7,267 nt of DNA from RHKX01 sp035695265. GTDB lineage: Bacteria; Actinomycetota; Thermoleophilia; Solirubrobacterales; 70-9. Position numbers and translations under genes: made by a program. The stretch is from positions 1-7,267 of the forward strand of contig DASSEM010000116.1 in assembly GCA_035695265.1 (NCBI GenBank), given 5' to 3'. The notes under the pieces are model-generated. The model saw only the letters and a list, made by a program, of their open reading frames with translations. It was not told the origin of the DNA and did not search any database. Below, piece after piece: positions 5,643-7,267 of the stretch; the first letter of the stretch is position 1, and every line of letters starts with the position of its first letter.

Positions 5643-6113
5643 ATGGCGAGCAAGCGCGATCAGATCAAGCTGAGCCCGGAGGAGCAACTCGAGCTGCTCG
5701 AGGCCGAGCGGATCGTCGTCTGCACGACCAATGGCCCGCGCGGGTGGCCGCACTCGATGCCGCTCTGGTACACGGTCCGCGACGGCGATCTCTGGTCGTG
5801 GACGTTCGCGAAGTCGCAGAAGGTGAGGAACCTCGAGCGTGACCCGCGCTGCACCCTGCTGGTCGAGACCGGCGTCGAGTACGGCGAGCTCCGCGGCGTC
5901 CAGATCGAGGCCGAGGCCGAGCTGATCCGCGACACCGAGGAGGTCTACGAGTTCGGCGCCGAGCTGGCGATCCGCTACGCCGAGGGGATCGACTCGATCG
6001 AGGGCGACGCGGCCGCCGCCCTCCGCGCCCAGGCGCCGAAGCGCGTGGCGATCCACTTCCGCCCGGTCCGGACCGCCACCTGGGATCACCGCAAGCTGGG
6101 CGGCACGTACTGA
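5643..6113 (+). CDS. Pyridoxamine 5'-phosphate oxidase (PPOX)-family split-barrel oxidoreductase
   Basis: This 156-aa protein has the length and motifs of small split beta-barrel flavin/F420 oxidoreductases. Visible blocks are IVVCTTNGPRGWPHSMPLWY (24-43), LWSWTFAKSQKVRNLERDPR (50-69), in which the Lys/Arg residues typically contact cofactor phosphate, the following CTLLVETG strand, ELRGVQIEAEAELI (82-95), and a C-terminal TATWDHRKLGG (144-154). In actinobacteria many such proteins bind F420 rather than FMN; which cofactor is used here, and the substrate, cannot be told from the sequence. It is likely a soluble cytoplasmic dimer, since the cofactor site of this family is built at a dimer interface. 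The gene is monocistronic: its own leaderless -10 box lies upstream and two tandem hairpins follow the stop. True pyridoxamine phosphate oxidase (PdxH) is unlikely because the protein is too short. Confidence 0.85.
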   Translation: MASKRDQIKLSPEEQLELLEAERIVVCTTNGPRGWPHSMPLWYTVRDGDLWSWTFAKSQKVRNLERDPRCTLLVETGVEYGELRGVQIEAEAELIRDTEEVYEFGAELAIRYAEGIDSIEGDAAAALRAQAPKRVAIHFRPVRTATWDHRKLGGTY

Positions 6114-6124
6114 GCGAGCCGCCG

Positions 6125-6161
6125 GGTCTGGGCGACCTGCCCGGACCAGCGCCTCCGGCGC
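6125..6161 (+). terminator. Tandem hairpins after the PPOX gene, probable terminator
   Basis: Twelve bases after the stop, GGTCTGGGC (6125-6133) pairs with GCCCGGACC (6139-6147) over 9 bp with one G-U wobble and a 5-nt loop. One base later a second perfect hairpin follows, GCGCC-TCC-GGCGC (6149-6161), and then CATTTG. The U-tract is minimal, as is common in high-GC actinobacteria, so the tandem stem-loops are the main evidence. Confidence 0.6.
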
Positions 6162-6226
6162 CATTTGTGGACGGTCTGATCGGGCCGCCCCGACCCGCCT
6201 TTGACGTCCGATCGTTTCTTGGAGAG

Positions 6227-6291
6227 GGGGATAACCCCACTATGGAGGCGGGGGCGGGCATCCCAAAATCTCCGGGATTCCCCATAGGAAT
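6227..6291. promoter_or_regulatory. Two short palindromes upstream of the MMPL gene (candidate operators)
   Basis: GGGG-ATAA-CCCC (6227-6238) and ATTCC-CCATA-GGAAT (6277-6291) are perfect short palindromes in the unusually A/T-containing 207-bp region before the transporter. The second lies just upstream of the proposed -10 box (6308-6313), where a repressor would block RNA polymerase. MMPL genes are often controlled by local TetR-like repressors, but none is encoded in this window, so the role is inference. Confidence 0.3.
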
Positions 6292-6307
6292 GCGGTTTCT
6301 GCGGGCC

Positions 6308-6320
6308 TACGTTGGCTCGC
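6308..6320 (+). promoter_or_regulatory. Leaderless -10 box (TACGTT) of the MMPL gene
   Basis: TACGTT (6308-6313) is followed by 7 nt and the ATG at 6321, which implies a transcript starting at the start codon. There is no SD and no canonical -35 box at the usual spacing. Confidence 0.45.
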
Positions 6321-7267
6321 ATGAACACACGCAGCGAACGATTCCAGTCCCTGCCCACCCCTTCCCGCGGTCTCTCCGGCCTCGTCCAGCGCGCCGCGCG
6401 CGTCTCCGGGCGGCGGCCGAAGACCGCGATCGCGCTCTGGCTCGTCCTGATCGTCGGCCTGGTGGCCGCCGGCTCGATGACGGGCACCCGCGAGATGACG
6501 AGCGTCGAGGCCTCGGTCGGCGAGTCCGGCGATGCCGCGAGGGCGCTCGACGATGCCGGCCTCGCCGACCCGGCGGTCGAATCGGTGCTGATCAGCGCCG
6601 ATGACCCCGTCGTCGTGGACGCCGCAGCGACGAAGCTCTCGACGAAGCTCGAGCGGCTGCCCGAGGTGGCGGCGATCAGCGATCCCGGCAGCCCGGAGCT
6701 GACCGCGAACGGTGGCCGCGCGCGGCTCGTGCAGGTGAAGCTGCGCGGCGATCCCGAGCATGCCGGCGCCGAGGCGGGAGCCGTCGCCCGCGTCGTCGAC
6801 CGCTTCGGCGAGCACAACCCCGACGCGAGCTTCGAGCAGAGCGGCACGGCATCGCTGGAGAAGGCCGTCGACGCGGTCGTCGAGGAGGACCTCGGCCGCG
6901 CTGAGCTGTTCTCGCTGCCGCTGATCCTGGCGATCCTCCTGATCGCGTTCGGCGCCCTGGTCGCCGCCTCGGTGCCGGTGATCCTCGGCATCACCGCGGT
7001 TGCGGGCGCCGTCGGCGCGGCCGGGCTCGTCTCCCAGATCGCGCCCGACAGCGGCAGCACCGCCGCCCTGGTCGTCCTGATCGGCCTCGCCGTCGGGGTC
7101 GACTACTCGTTGTTCTACATCCGCCGCGAGCGTGAGGAGCGCCGCCGCGGCAAGGGCCCGGTTGCGGCGCTCGACGCCGCCGCGGCGACCGTCGGGCGCG
7201 CCGTGGTCGTCAGCGGCCTCACCGTGATCGTCGCGCTCGCCGGCCTGCTCGTCACCGGGCTCGGCGT
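6321..7267 (+). CDS. MMPL-family (RND superfamily) transporter, N-terminal part (3' truncated)
   Basis: The frame stays open from ATG 6321 to the end of the window (315 complete codons). Residues about 36-53 form the first membrane helix (AIALWLVLIVGLVAAG), followed by a roughly 140-residue extracytoplasmic porter domain (about 54-195). A cluster of helices follows at about 196-215, 216-238, 248-268 and 292-313. The motif GLAVGVDYSLFYIRREREER (255-274) is the MMPL signature; its Asp261-Tyr262 pair corresponds to the Asp-Tyr proton-relay pair of mycobacterial MmpL3. MMPL proteins use the proton gradient to export lipids or hydrophobic compounds across the membrane. A second half with another porter domain and helix bundle is expected downstream. 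The start is supported by the -10 box at 6308-6313 and by the Arg-rich cytoplasmic N-terminus (LVQRAARVSGRRPKT) preceding helix 1. The substrate cannot be assigned. Confidence 0.9.
   Translation, partial: MNTRSERFQSLPTPSRGLSGLVQRAARVSGRRPKTAIALWLVLIVGLVAAGSMTGTREMTSVEASVGESGDAARALDDAGLADPAVESVLISADDPVVVDAAATKLSTKLERLPEVAAISDPGSPELTANGGRARLVQVKLRGDPEHAGAEAGAVARVVDRFGEHNPDASFEQSGTASLEKAVDAVVEEDLGRAELFSLPLILAILLIAFGALVAASVPVILGITAVAGAVGAAGLVSQIAPDSGSTAALVVLIGLAVGVDYSLFYIRREREERRRGKGPVAALDAAAATVGRAVVVSGLTVIVALAGLLVTGLG

Noticed and set aside
5448..6164. Reverse-strand frame of 238 codons across the PPOX gene
   Set aside because: It lacks any family motif and overlaps the whole PPOX gene; only its last codons matter, as the possible short leader peptide noted separately.
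6167..6604. A 145-codon + strand frame spanning the MMPL upstream region and start
   Set aside because: It reads the MMPL gene in the wrong frame and becomes Arg-rich; the MMPL frame from 6321 is the real one.
6086..7060. Reverse-strand frames of 324 and 191 codons over the MMPL gene
   Set aside because: The + strand frame shows MMPL membrane helices and the GVDYSLF signature; the reverse frames are Ser/Ala/Arg-rich shadows.
1..7267. CRISPR arrays, tRNA genes, insertion-sequence ends, phage genes or a defence island
   Set aside because: No regularly spaced repeats, cloverleaf-like segment, transposase motifs or terminal repeats were seen; the single AbiEi-like/DUF559 gene is not enough to call a defence system.

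Overview
This is a GC-rich chromosomal segment (around 70% by eye, with G/C-ending codons throughout the genes) of high-GC Gram-positive character. A fused PafB-PafC regulator, a PPOX-class split-barrel oxidoreductase, an AbiEi/DUF559 protein, a CGNR zinc-finger protein and an MMPL transporter together suggest Actinomycetota, perhaps Thermoleophilia/Solirubrobacterales. The class assignment is a guess from gene content; the sequence holds no rRNA or other marker.

Layout. 1-283 (+) is the C-terminal end of a YhaM-like HD-domain exoribonuclease. 271-373 is a long imperfect inverted repeat, possibly a bidirectional terminator. 380-475 (-) is a 31-codon small ORF with its own SD and promoter. 500-580 is a compact divergent control region. 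581-1180 (+) is a CGNR zinc-finger regulator, and 1187-1489 (-) a small single-pass membrane protein. 1618-3672 (+) encodes a PafBC-type double-WYL regulator, followed 13 bp later by an MBL-fold hydrolase of the LACTB2-like group (3686-4489). 4486-5451 (-) is an AbiEi-like/DUF559 nuclease-like protein whose stop codon is interleaved with that of the MBL gene. 5643-6113 (+) is a PPOX-family oxidoreductase, followed by two tandem hairpins. 6321-7267 (+) is the N-terminal part of an MMPL (RND) transporter that runs off the window.

How the genes work together. Most are independent transcription units with housekeeping or regulatory roles, and only pafBC plus the MBL gene look like an operon. I do not see a coherent new multi-gene system. 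The most interesting signals are small-scale. Four forward genes have a TAnnnT box 6-7 nt before the start codon, which implies leaderless mRNAs. The CGNR gene and a strongly codon-biased 31-aa ORF are transcribed from back-to-back promoters, each with the same 8-bp repeat in its spacer. Several further inverted repeats lie in the intergenic regions.
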